Source of the DNA: Bacillota bacterium
Lineage (GTDB): Bacteria > Bacillota > Clostridia > Christensenellales > SZUA-584
Assembly: GCA_023406895.1 (NCBI GenBank)
Contig: JAEXTV010000006.1
Span: 1 to 52,228, forward strand
Length of the DNA: 52,228 bases
Direction: 5' to 3'
Position numbers and translations under genes: made by a program. Of this stretch, positions 1 through 7,821 are shown one piece after another. The stretch's first letter is position 1; the number at the start of each line of letters is the position of its first letter. The notes below the pieces were generated by a model that was not told the DNA's origin, did not search any database, and saw only the letters and a list, made by a program, of their open reading frames with translations.

Positions 1-125
1 CCTTCATCATTTTAACATCGGAGGTTTTTTTCTTAAAGCTAAAGCTAACTCCCTCCACCGGCAGAGACCGGTGGTTTATTTGGTTTTGTCCGCTTTCGCT
101 CCCAAAACCACACTAAAGTGTACAA
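1..125. repeat. Left copy of 125-base terminal direct repeat
   Basis: These bases are identical to the last 125 bases of the window. They correspond to the region upstream of the IS200-type transposase gene, that is, the left end of that element, and include its hairpin (arms 55-61 and 68-74). The exact overlap reaching both window ends is what an assembler leaves on a closed graph path. It means either a circular molecule or closure through repeated insertion-sequence copies. Confidence 0.95.
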
Positions 126-158
126 AAAGGGAGAACGCGTTTGGGGGATCGCGTTCTC
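124..158 (-). terminator. Rho-independent terminator of the anti-sigma gene
   Basis: A perfect 9-bp inverted repeat (131-139 with 150-158, arm GAGAACGCG) is followed on the minus strand by CC and a T-run (A-run 124-128 on the plus strand). It lies 45 bases past the stop codon of the anti-sigma gene and would end the sigma/anti-sigma operon. Its T-tract touches the end of the terminal repeat. Confidence 0.8.
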
Positions 159-203
159 ATCCGTCATCACTGCCTGAGGTGGCAGGATTAAGGCTTATGT
201 TTA

Positions 204-2354
204 TCAGCACGGCGGCGGGTCTGCTGCGGGTGGAATAGGCGCAGGTACAGGCATGACTATCGAAATCACATTACCTGTCTTTTTCGTTTCATCATTGTAC
301 ACACATGTGATCGCAAACCAACAGGTGGCTCCCGGCGCATAGCCGGAGACTTTGGACATATCGAGCGAGCAGCCTGTCTGGTTTTTATCTGTAATCCATC
401 TTTCATACCCGTTTTTGGGATAACTGGGCGAGCTGTCCGAGAACGAGCAGACCACTTTATAGCCCGACAGCCGCGGATCGTCGATCATCCCCCAGCATAA
501 ACTCACTGTGGTGTCATTGCACATAGAACCACTGATGCATGTTGCTGGAAAATCGGCTGACGGCGGTGGCGGTGCCTTCGCATCCGCAGGCATCGTCAAG
601 GCAAGCACACAGCCCGTCCTTGTGGTGCCGTCGTTATACACAGCGGTGATCGCGAACCAGCAGGCGGCTCCCGGCGCATAGCCGGATACTTTGGACATAT
701 CAAGCGAACAGCCTGTCTGGTTTTTGTCTGTAATCCATCTTTCATACCCGTTTTTGGGATAACTGGGCGAGCTGTCCGAGAACGAGCAGACCACTTTATA
801 GCCCGACAGGCGAGAATCCTTAATTTTTCCCCAGCTCAAATTCGCCGTGGTTCCGCTCATGGAGCCGCAAATGTTTGTGGCGGCATAGTCTCCCGAAGGC
901 AGCGCGGAGGGTTCGGAAGGATCTGATGGCGGTTCAGACGGCGCATCGGCTTTCTTGGGCACTGTCAGTTGCACGGCATTGGCCGCAACGGCGCTGCCGT
1001 CGTTATACAGATACGTCACGCTGAAGTAGTAGCTATGGCCGCCCTTAAGGCCGCCGTCGCCCTCGTATAGCTTTACGCTCGTCGTGTCTCTGTTCGTGAT
1101 GTATTTGATATACCCGTCGTCCGGGTATTTCGGATTTGGATTGTATTTCGACGCGACAACCTTATACCCCGAAAGGTTCTCCGATGATTCCTTGCGCCAT
1201 TTAATCACCACGGCACTGCCCGAAACGCTGCCTGAAACGGCCGGTTCTGCCGACGGCTGAGGGGTCTGCGTCTGCGCGGGCGGCGTGGTGTTCGAAACGC
1301 TCGGTTTTGGCGTTGGCGGCGCAATCTCGGGCATCTTCGCGCTGACCGCGTTGCTGAAGAGCTTCGCCAGCGTGCCGTATTTCACATAGATGCCGTAATA
1401 CTTCACCGTACCGGAGCTGATTCCGCTGTTGCCCGGCGTTAATTTGCAGCTTGTCGTCTGCTCTTTGCCAGGCTTGATTGTTATCGTCTTTATCACGCTC
1501 GCGCCGAAGCTTTCCACCTCTGCCACGGAATCTGCCGCCACCACCTGAAGCGTTACGTCGCCGTCGTAGCCGATGTCATCAAGATTCAGCTTAGTCCAGC
1601 TGAGCTGGAGGCCGTCTGTTTTCTCCCTGACCGAAAGGGCAGGCGCGCTGTATTGGCTCTTAATTTCATCCACAATGTCTTCAACTTTGTCGTCGTCTTT
1701 AAGCTCCACATCCTGCGCCATTTTGCTGAGCTTTAACAGCCCCGGAGACACATTGAGCGAATCCGCCTCCGATTTGTCTTCGAGCGTGCCCGAAACGATG
1801 AGCAGCGTCACAAGATCGCCGAAATCCTGTTCGAGCCGTTCCTGCAGGCTGCCGAGCGTCGCATCCTCGTTGCTGACGCCGAAGCAGCCGAGCAGCACGT
1901 ATTTATTCTGATCGTTAAGATATCCGTCTTCCTTTGCCTGTTCCACGATTTTATATATCGCATCCACGGCATTCATACCGACGCAGTCGAGCTTGTTAAT
2001 CAGCATCGTTGCGTCGTCGTTCTGTGCGGACAGGCTCGTTACAATGCTCTGTTCATCCACATTGACGCGCACGCTCGGGTTAATGTCCACAGTAAAGCAT
2101 GCGGATGCGGCCTGAACCTGCGCACTCGGCTTGGCCGCGAAGAACTGCGAACCGATGATTATGCCGATCAGCAGCAGTGCGCAGGCCGGCGCGGCAATCA
2201 GCACCGCTTTTTTGATCTGCTTAAAGAGCTTTGTCTCTTTTTCCTTTGTGACCAATACTTTGCCGCATTTTTCCACTGTCGTGTTGATAAGTGTATCAGA
2301 CGGCGAAACTTCTTTGATCGCTATTTTGTCCAGATATGCGTCTAAATCAAACAT
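204..2354 (-). CDS. RsgI-like membrane anti-sigma factor with fibronectin-type repeats
   Basis: Probable transmembrane anti-sigma factor for the ECF sigma factor encoded just upstream. The first about 45 residues are cytoplasmic and would hold the sigma factor. A membrane segment lies at about residues 50-72. Next comes an RsgI-type extracytoplasmic region beginning FTVDINPSVRVNV (about 87-100), a Pro/Thr-rich linker, and three fibronectin-III-like modules at about 375-465, 490-580 and 595-690. The last two modules are rich in Cys and almost identical. The start chosen is the ATG preceded by GGAGGGTGAGCT; it overlaps the end of the sigma gene by 8 bases, so translation is probably coupled. 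RsgI proteins usually carry one carbohydrate-sensing ectodomain; repeated FN3 modules suggest sensing of a polymer or surface, which is inference. The family call is firm on architecture, while the ligand is unknown. Confidence 0.8.
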   Translation of the reverse strand: MFDLDAYLDKIAIKEVSPSDTLINTTVEKCGKVLVTKEKETKLFKQIKKAVLIAAPACALLLIGIIIGSQFFAAKPSAQVQAASACFTVDINPSVRVNVDEQSIVTSLSAQNDDATMLINKLDCVGMNAVDAIYKIVEQAKEDGYLNDQNKYVLLGCFGVSNEDATLGSLQERLEQDFGDLVTLLIVSGTLEDKSEADSLNVSPGLLKLSKMAQDVELKDDDKVEDIVDEIKSQYSAPALSVREKTDGLQLSWTKLNLDDIGYDGDVTLQVVAADSVAEVESFGASVIKTITIKPGKEQTTSCKLTPGNSGISSGTVKYYGIYVKYGTLAKLFSNAVSAKMPEIAPPTPKPSVSNTTPPAQTQTPQPSAEPAVSGSVSGSAVVIKWRKESSENLSGYKVVASKYNPNPKYPDDGYIKYITNRDTTSVKLYEGDGGLKGGHSYYFSVTYLYNDGSAVAANAVQLTVPKKADAPSEPPSDPSEPSALPSGDYAATNICGSMSGTTANLSWGKIKDSRLSGYKVVCSFSDSSPSYPKNGYERWITDKNQTGCSLDMSKVSGYAPGAACWFAITAVYNDGTTRTGCVLALTMPADAKAPPPPSADFPATCISGSMCNDTTVSLCWGMIDDPRLSGYKVVCSFSDSSPSYPKNGYERWITDKNQTGCSLDMSKVSGYAPGATCWFAITCVYNDETKKTGNVISIVMPVPAPIPPAADPPPC
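327..470. repeat. Intragenic duplication, copy 1 (last FN3 module)
   Basis: This 144-base stretch matches 666-809 with only four mismatches that I can count. The offset is 339 bases (113 codons), so the reading frame is kept. It encodes most of the final fibronectin-like module of the anti-sigma factor and looks like a recent in-frame duplication or gene conversion. Confidence 0.92.
666..809. repeat. Intragenic duplication, copy 2 (penultimate FN3 module)
   Basis: Partner of the 144-base repeat at 327-470, with four mismatches. The third, more distant module (about 1000-1200) is recognisable only at protein level, so the two C-terminal modules were duplicated or homogenised much later than the first. 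Confidence 0.92.
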
Positions 2355-2916
2355 ACAGCTCACCCTCCAATACGCTTTTTAGTTTCCGCTTTGCTGTGTT
2401 GATGCGCGATTTGACCGTGCCTTCGGGCACGCCGAGCACAGCGGCGATATCCGAATACTTCATCTGCTGATAGTAAAACAGCACCATCGGCACCTTCTGG
2501 GGGTGCGGAAGCTTATCGATGTTGGCGATGAGCAACGCCTGAATATGTTTTCTCTCAAACTGCTCCTCCACCGAGTCACCGCATCCCGCCATCATGAGCA
2601 CATAATCCTTTGCGCTTGTTGATTCAAAATCATCCTTCATGATCAGTTTTCGTTTTTGATACTGCCTGTAATTATCTCGAAACTGGTTGATGCAAATTTT
2701 AAAAAGCCACGGTTTAAACGATTGGTGGTCATACCTTGCCGCATTCTTCGTGGCTTTAATCCATGTCTGCTGAAACAGGTCTTCCGCGTCCTGCTTATTA
2801 AAAGTCAGCCTGAAGCACAAGTTATAAAGCTCATGCTTGTACGTTTCCACAAGTATGCTCATAGCTTGTCTATCCCCTTTACTAAAGAGCGTAAAGATTT
2901 CATCCTGCACGCACAC
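2347..2916 (-). CDS. ECF-type RNA polymerase sigma factor
   Basis: Extracytoplasmic-function sigma factor of about 189 residues. Region 2 shows the typical helix pattern ending in QDAEDLFQQTWIKA, and region 4 shows the helix-turn-helix around KYSDIAAVLGVPEGTVKSRI. Start choice: an open frame extends further upstream to 3030, but a strong AAAGGAGG (about 2923-2930) sits 7 bases before an in-frame GTG at 2916, so GTG is preferred. This removes a 38-residue extension unlike sigma factors. The stop overlaps the start of the anti-sigma gene by 8 bases. Such pairs normally activate their own promoter and a small regulon; I cannot identify a target promoter here. Confidence 0.92.
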   Translation of the reverse strand: MCVQDEIFTLFSKGDRQAMSILVETYKHELYNLCFRLTFNKQDAEDLFQQTWIKATKNAARYDHQSFKPWLFKICINQFRDNYRQYQKRKLIMKDDFESTSAKDYVLMMAGCGDSVEEQFERKHIQALLIANIDKLPHPQKVPMVLFYYQQMKYSDIAAVLGVPEGTVKSRINTAKRKLKSVLEGELYV

Positions 2917-3044
2917 AATGAATCCTCCTTTGCTGTGATATAACGAATTATGTATAAAAAAGTTCATTTTTGGAGAAATAATTTTGACTATTTTATCATA
3001 AAATGTATCGTTGTGACTAGAGCAGAACATTAGCGTGCTTTGGC

Positions 3045-3074
3045 AAATAAAAAAGCCGCTCTAAGAGAGCGGCT
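3045..3074 (-). terminator. Rho-independent terminator upstream of the sigma gene
   Basis: Perfect 9-bp stem (3054-3062 with 3066-3074) and a three-base loop, followed on the minus strand by six T residues. It would stop transcription coming from the DivIVA-like gene side and insulate the sigma operon. Confidence 0.8.
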
Positions 3075-3286
3075 CAGGCTGCTGACAAAGTAGCAAATAT
3101 CATTTCGAGCAAGCGTAAGCGATCGACGACGCAGTGGATTGAAATCCCAAATATAAAGCGTTTTAACATGGGATGATTTCCGCTTCATAGTCACGTCGCT
3201 TCGCTCCTCAGCATGACAGGCAGGTTATTTTCATCAAGCTGAGCGCCCCAAGAGATCGGCTGTTCGATGAAAATAACCATTTATCT
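3075..3286. repeat. MITE-like palindromic intergenic element
   Basis: About 210 bases with no plausible gene. The left part (about 3103-3152) and the reverse complement of the right part (about 3170-3220) are similar: both begin TCAT, carry GAG..AGCG.AAGCGA, and end AAATC..CCCA. The right arm has the TCGCTTCGCTCCTCAGCATGACA flavour of dispersed repeats common in Clostridia. A separate perfect 13-bp inverted repeat follows (3223-3235 with 3266-3278). It looks like a small non-autonomous or REP-like element; copy number cannot be judged from one window. Confidence 0.5.
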
Positions 3287-3395
3287 AGATGTAAGATTTA
3301 AAGTATATCTATTCGGATAATCAAATAAATCGTTTCTTGATAATAACAAGGGATGCATACATCCACTTTTTCACTGTGGAAATCAACAAATAAAA

Positions 3396-3433
3396 ATGAA
3401 AAGGAAAAAAGCAAGGATTCCATTCCCTGCTTT
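3396..3433 (-). terminator. Terminator of the DivIVA-like gene
   Basis: Nine-base stem with one G-U pair (3425-3433 with 3408-3416), followed on the minus strand by TTTTTCCTTTTC. It begins 12 bases past the stop codon of the coiled-coil protein gene. Confidence 0.7.
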
Positions 3434-3444
3434 TACTATTGCCT

Positions 3445-3906
3445 TTAGTTATGCGATCCTTCGTAAATACCGATGAACGGACGCACGTTGTTCGTGGTCC
3501 TTTCCGCCCCTTCCTGATCACCGACGATTTTTGATACCGCACGAGCAATCTCTTCGCTCGCGGCTTTGAGCCGGCACAGCTTCTGAAAGCACCCCGCCGC
3601 CGCAATGCCGAGCTGTTTTTCTTCGTTCCTCGCCTTCACCACAATGTCGGCGGCCTGTGCCTGCGCTTCAAGCACGATGGCTTTGGCCGCTTCCTCCGCC
3701 CGCGCGATCGCACCCACGATATACTGCTCGTTTTCCCTGAAGTTTTTGAGTGCAAGCTTTAATTCGCGGATTTCGTCACGCATCGCCACGATGCGCTCCC
3801 GCTGCTCTTTTAAGCACTCTTCATAATCGTTCCTCACCTTTAAAAGCAGCATATCCACATCGTCGGCATTATATTTTCCCGTCATGCTCCTTTTTAAATT
3901 GTTCAT
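3445..3906 (-). CDS. DivIVA-like coiled-coil protein
   Basis: Protein of about 153 residues, almost entirely predicted helix. The N-terminal stretch (KRSMTGKYNADDVDMLLLKV) resembles the start of DivIVA-domain proteins, followed by a charged coiled coil (about residues 20-65) and an Ala-rich helix (about 65-125). DivIVA-family proteins bind curved membrane and organise division, polar growth or sporulation; the exact role here is not shown. It is shorter than classical DivIVA and ends in a short polar tail. The start chosen is the ATG 8 bases after AGAAAGGG rather than the in-frame GTG three codons earlier. It is a single gene between two terminators; no promoter was recognised. Confidence 0.6.
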   Translation of the reverse strand: MNNLKRSMTGKYNADDVDMLLLKVRNDYEECLKEQRERIVAMRDEIRELKLALKNFRENEQYIVGAIARAEEAAKAIVLEAQAQAADIVVKARNEEKQLGIAAAGCFQKLCRLKAASEEIARAVSKIVGDQEGAERTTNNVRPFIGIYEGSHN

Positions 3907-3927
3907 TAAGACCACCCTTTCTTTTTA

Positions 3928-3973
3928 CAAAAAGAATAGCACCGCCCGAATCTTAAAAAATGTCGGACGGTGC
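3928..3973 (-). terminator. Terminator of the lgt-pncB operon
   Basis: Eleven-base stem with one G-U pair (3963-3973 with 3939-3949), followed on the minus strand by TATTCTTTTT. It starts 25 bases after the pncB stop codon. Confidence 0.8.
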
Positions 3974-3997
3974 GATACGATGCGTCTTATTTTGGCG

Positions 3998-5428
3998 TTA
4001 GTTGGCCCATTGCTCCAGCAGACTCTTTTTTAAATCGTACAGTTTGTACGAAAGGTCTACCTTGTATTCCTGCGGGTTGATCAGGCGCTTGGTTTCATCC
4101 CAGAACGTGGCGAGATCATCTTTCGCGTATTGCTGAATCTCCATCAGCGCCGGTGAATGATACACCTGCTTCCCGCCGATAAACACAGGAATCAGCAGGT
4201 CCTTCGTATGGTAATCGGTAAGCCGCATTCGTTTCCATGTATCCACGGGATGAAAAATCACAAGCGGCTGATTTTCATCTATCACTTCTTCATCGAGCAT
4301 GATCAGATCAGCCACCGCCTTATTGGATGTGTTGTCGTAAAGCCGCGTGATTTTCTTGTAGCCCGGGTTTGTGATCTTCTCGACGTTATCGCTCACCTTG
4401 ATCTTGGGAATCACATGGCCGTTCTCGATTTCGGCAGAAAGCTTGTAAACGCCGCCAAGCGCCGGGCAGCCGTCGCCTGTGATCAGCTTTGTCCCCACGC
4501 CCCAAACGTCAATCTTGGCACCCTGCAGTTTCATATCACGTATCAGCCATTCGTCGATATCGCTCGATGCGAATATTTTGGCATCGTGGAAGCCCGCATT
4601 GTCGAGCATGATGCGGGCCTTTTTGCTTAAGTACGCAAGATCCCCCGAATCCAGCCGGATGCCCACCGGCTCATAGCCTTTGGCGCGCAGCTCCTCAAAA
4701 ACCTTGATCGCGTTGGGCACACCGCTTTTGAGCGTGTCATACGTGTCTACAAGCAGCATGCATGTATCCGGGAATATATCCGCGTATGCGCGGAATGCGT
4801 CGATTTCGTTCGGAAAGCTCATCACCCAGCTGTGTGCGTGGGTGCCCTTAGCGGGTATCCCGAACAGCTCCCCCGTGAGCACATTCGACGTGGACGTGCA
4901 TCCGCCGATAATGGCGGCCCGTGCTCCGTAAATGCCCGCGTCGGGCCCTTGTGCCCGGCGCAGCCCGAATTCGAGCACGCTGCTGCCCTCAGCGGCATAA
5001 CAGACGCGCGACGCTTTGGTGGCAATCAGCGTCTGATGGTTCACGAGGTTCAGCAGAGCCGTTTCAATCAGCTGCGCCTCCATGATGGGCGCCTTTACGC
5101 GGATGATCGGCTCATAAGGAAAAATAACCGTTCCTTCCTTTACCGCGTATATTTCGCCCGTAAACTCAAAATTTTTAAGATGCTGCAAAAACGTCTCATC
5201 GAAAAGCGAGAGCGATCGCAGATATGCGATATCCTCCTCCGAAAAATGCAGGTTGTTGACAAAGTCAATCACCTGCTCCAGTCCTGCCGCAATCGCGTAT
5301 GCGCTGTCGCATGCCGCTTTTCTGTAGAAAAGGTCGAATACGGATACCTTTTTTTCCATACCGCATTTTTGATAGCCGTACATCATTGTGAGCTGATAGA
5401 GGTCTGTCAGCATGGTTAAATTGCGCAC
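3998..5428 (-). CDS. pncB: Nicotinate phosphoribosyltransferase
   Basis: Converts nicotinate and PRPP (with ATP) to nicotinate mononucleotide in the NAD salvage pathway; cytoplasmic. The 476-residue protein has the family opening MLTDLYQLTMMYGY, the EFGLRRAQGPDAG segment around the His/Arg active-site region, GTHAHSWVMSF, and the phosphate-binding IRLDSGDLAYLS. The length is normal for the Gram-positive type. Start: the GTG at 5428 has AAGGAG 11 bases upstream, inside the end of lgt; an ATG five codons later is the alternative. It lies 5 bases behind lgt and is almost certainly cotranscribed with it, ending at the terminator at 3928-3973. Confidence 0.95.
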   Translation of the reverse strand: MRNLTMLTDLYQLTMMYGYQKCGMEKKVSVFDLFYRKAACDSAYAIAAGLEQVIDFVNNLHFSEEDIAYLRSLSLFDETFLQHLKNFEFTGEIYAVKEGTVIFPYEPIIRVKAPIMEAQLIETALLNLVNHQTLIATKASRVCYAAEGSSVLEFGLRRAQGPDAGIYGARAAIIGGCTSTSNVLTGELFGIPAKGTHAHSWVMSFPNEIDAFRAYADIFPDTCMLLVDTYDTLKSGVPNAIKVFEELRAKGYEPVGIRLDSGDLAYLSKKARIMLDNAGFHDAKIFASSDIDEWLIRDMKLQGAKIDVWGVGTKLITGDGCPALGGVYKLSAEIENGHVIPKIKVSDNVEKITNPGYKKITRLYDNTSNKAVADLIMLDEEVIDENQPLVIFHPVDTWKRMRLTDYHTKDLLIPVFIGGKQVYHSPALMEIQQYAKDDLATFWDETKRLINPQEYKVDLSYKLYDLKKSLLEQWAN

Positions 5429-5433
5429 TTTGT

Positions 5434-6507
5434 TTATGACTCCTTGCTTTCGTCAGCCTCCGAATCGTTTTCGGAATTTTCTTTCGCGTTTAGTTTTCTC
5501 TGTTCTTCGGCCTTTTTTGCTTTGGCCTTTGCTTTTTCAAGCTTTAGTTTCGCCTTTTGCGCCTTGGTCTCTGCTTTTTTCACCTTTTCCAGCTGATCCT
5601 CGAATTTTTCCTTGATCTCAGCAGCTTTGGTTTCAGCCTTTTTTAAATCACTTTCGGCTTTAATGGCCTTGGCATTTATTCTGTATTCGTCAATTTGCTG
5701 CTGACTCCAGCTCAGGCTGTAAAAGCCGTCGTAAACAGGCCATTCCTTTTTAAAGCGCGGCACCAAGGCAATATAGAGCAGACCGCCCGCAATCAGCACA
5801 AGGCTCACGATCTGAGAGATACGCAAACCGCCCATCATGAGGCTGTCAGTTCTCATCGATTCGATAAAGAAACGCCCGATGCCGTAACCGATGCAGTAAA
5901 GCGCGAAAATGCCGCCCTTTGTTTTGATCTTCTTTCTTAGCAGCATCAGCACTATGAAAACGATCACATTCCATGTGAATTCATAAAAAAATGTGGCCTG
6001 ATACCAAAGGCCTTTAATTTGAACACCGGCCGGGAACCACTGCCATGCCTTGTTCAAAATCAGGTCGCCGTGCGCTTCCTGATTCACGAAATTTCCCCAG
6101 CGCCCGATACCCTGAGCGATAATCAGGCTGGGAGCCGCAATATCGAGGATTTCTCCAAGCGATACCCTGCGCCAGAATTTGAAGATTATTGCCGCAATCA
6201 CGCCGCCGATCACGCCGCCGTAAATCGCGAGGCCGCCGTTCCAAACCGCGATGACATCATAGAACGTTTTGTACATGTCCGGATCCGGCGCAAAAACCAC
6301 ATAATACAGCCGTGCACAAACGATTGCAAGCGGAATGGCCAGCAGCATGAAATCGAGTATCATTTCACTGCGGTACCCTCTTCGCTTGGCTTCGAGCACG
6401 CCCAATATGACGCCAAGCACCAACCCGGCCGCTATGATAATGCCATACCAATGCACGGCAATACCGTTTTCATCAAACAGATAAAAAGCCACTCTTGGAA
6501 CGTCCAT
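5434..6507 (-). CDS. lgt: Prolipoprotein diacylglyceryl transferase with long charged tail
   Basis: Integral membrane enzyme that moves diacylglyceryl from phosphatidylglycerol to the lipobox Cys of prolipoproteins, the first step of lipoprotein maturation. The signature GRWGNFVNQEAHG is present, with about seven hydrophobic helices in the first 260 residues. The protein is about 357 residues, longer than usual, because of a roughly 80-residue C-terminal tail of Lys/Ala/Glu repeats (KAEAKKAEE-type) that should form a cytoplasmic coiled coil. The start is the ATG after GGAGGTTTAT, four codons inside the longest frame. It is the first gene of an operon with pncB. The neighbouring operon encodes two lipoproteins that would be substrates. 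Confidence 0.95.
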   Translation of the reverse strand: MDVPRVAFYLFDENGIAVHWYGIIIAAGLVLGVILGVLEAKRRGYRSEMILDFMLLAIPLAIVCARLYYVVFAPDPDMYKTFYDVIAVWNGGLAIYGGVIGGVIAAIIFKFWRRVSLGEILDIAAPSLIIAQGIGRWGNFVNQEAHGDLILNKAWQWFPAGVQIKGLWYQATFFYEFTWNVIVFIVLMLLRKKIKTKGGIFALYCIGYGIGRFFIESMRTDSLMMGGLRISQIVSLVLIAGGLLYIALVPRFKKEWPVYDGFYSLSWSQQQIDEYRINAKAIKAESDLKKAETKAAEIKEKFEDQLEKVKKAETKAQKAKLKLEKAKAKAKKAEEQRKLNAKENSENDSEADESKES

Positions 6508-6549
6508 ATAAACCTCCATATATTACTATAGCGTTTAGACACTGAAACC

Positions 6550-6578
6550 ATTATATGAGTTTGAATCCTTGGGGTCAA
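6550..6578 (-). promoter_or_regulatory. Sigma-A-type promoter of lgt-pncB
   Basis: On the minus strand TTGACC (6573-6578) and TATAAT (6550-6555) are separated by 17 bases, a near-consensus housekeeping promoter about 40 bases ahead of the lgt start. Confidence 0.8.
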
Positions 6579-6645
6579 GAAAGCGGACGCAAATATAATA
6601 TGAAAGCGCGGCATTCAATTTGCTGTCTGGGCATATGCGACTGTT

Positions 6646-7812
6646 TTAATTGTTATCTGTCAGGTATTCGGATATCTGTTTGAGTGAAGCCTCGCTGTTG
6701 CCGCCAAGCCGCCACAAAGCAAAGTGCTTAATTCCGGCGTTTTTAGCCGCATCCATCCAGATACAAATTGTCTGGCCGTCGGCATACCAAACAGTGTGCG
6801 TTTGATCGTTCTGATAGGTAAAGGTCAGCGCACCGCTGCTCTGGTCGCGGGACGGTACTGTTTGCATGGTTTGCGCTAGTTCGGCCGCGCCCGTTTCGCA
6901 TAGCTGATCAACATTGCCGGAAGACGACCAATCAAAACCGCCCGTTGCAAACGCAAAGCAAACATCCGGCCCAAGGCACACGCTTTTGGCCGCAGTCTCG
7001 GCAATAAAGGCCTCATCCGCCTTAGGCCCCGGTTCATCGCTGTGATTGCCGTACAAATTGTAAACCATCACCGTATACTGCGGACCAACCGGGAACGACG
7101 CTTTGCCCAATGCCGAGGTTTCAAGCACGACGCGCAGCTTGAGCCCCTCGCTGCCGGCCCTGTCATTCAACGAACAAAGAAACTGGGCATAAAGCTGCCA
7201 CAGCGCATCGTCACCCTTGATATTCTCGTAATCGATCTCAATGCCGTCAACGCCTTTTTCCTTCGTCAGCGCGATGATCTCATCAATATGAGCCGTCATA
7301 CGCGTTTGGCTGGAGAACAGCCGGCGCAGTAGATCAACGTCTTTGAGCGATGAGCTGCCGTTGTCGTATTTAATATCATTCACAAACGTCAGGTACGTCT
7401 GAACCGACGTGCCGTAGGCATCCTGAACGGTCTTGAGCGTGTCTTGCGAGGACTGTGGAAATATGATGCTATCATCGTCTTTAAAATAAGCGGCAAAAAC
7501 GCTGATGCTTCCCATCGCAGACGACAGGTTGCGGCTCTCGGAGATGGCTGTTTCATAGTCCCAGTAGACTACCCACGGATAAAACCTGCTGTCAGAGGGC
7601 TGAGCCGTGGTTGACGTGCTTTCCGCAGGCATCGGTGAGCATTGAGCCGACTCGGTGACGGCTTCGGTCACAGTTTCCTCCGGCTCCTGCATGGAAGGCT
7701 GCTGGGCTGCTGTTTGCGTTGGCGTTTCTGCCGCCGGTTCGCCGCATGCGGTAAAAAGCAGCAATGAACTCAGAATCATTATTAAACCAATATATAGGGC
7801 CTTATTCTTCAT
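6646..7812 (-). CDS. GH18-family lipoprotein of the exopolysaccharide operon
   Basis: A 388-residue lipoprotein: the signal peptide ends in a lipobox (LLLFTAC, Cys about 22), followed by a Thr/Glu/Pro-rich linker to about residue 75 and a GH18-like barrel. The catalytic strand reads DGIEIDYEN, matching the GH18 DxxDxDxE pattern with the acid Glu in place. GH18 enzymes cleave beta-linked N-acetylhexosamine polymers; the spore-cortex and germination branch is a close relative. As the last gene of the polysaccharide operon, 9 bases after its neighbour, it probably trims or releases the polymer or remodels the wall for export (inference). No strong terminator is visible before the lgt promoter. 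Confidence 0.75.
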   Translation of the reverse strand: MKNKALYIGLIMILSSLLLFTACGEPAAETPTQTAAQQPSMQEPEETVTEAVTESAQCSPMPAESTSTTAQPSDSRFYPWVVYWDYETAISESRNLSSAMGSISVFAAYFKDDDSIIFPQSSQDTLKTVQDAYGTSVQTYLTFVNDIKYDNGSSSLKDVDLLRRLFSSQTRMTAHIDEIIALTKEKGVDGIEIDYENIKGDDALWQLYAQFLCSLNDRAGSEGLKLRVVLETSALGKASFPVGPQYTVMVYNLYGNHSDEPGPKADEAFIAETAAKSVCLGPDVCFAFATGGFDWSSSGNVDQLCETGAAELAQTMQTVPSRDQSSGALTFTYQNDQTHTVWYADGQTICIWMDAAKNAGIKHFALWRLGGNSEASLKQISEYLTDNN

Positions 7813-7821
7813 CTTTTTACC

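Noticed and set aside
3321..3605. Minus-strand 94-codon frame overlapping the DivIVA-like gene
   Set aside because: It overlaps the better-supported coiled-coil gene in another frame and crosses its terminator.
4832..5419. 195-codon plus-strand open frame opposite pncB
   Set aside because: It is antisense to a highly conserved enzyme, and its product is Arg/His-rich with no recognisable domain and no ribosome site.
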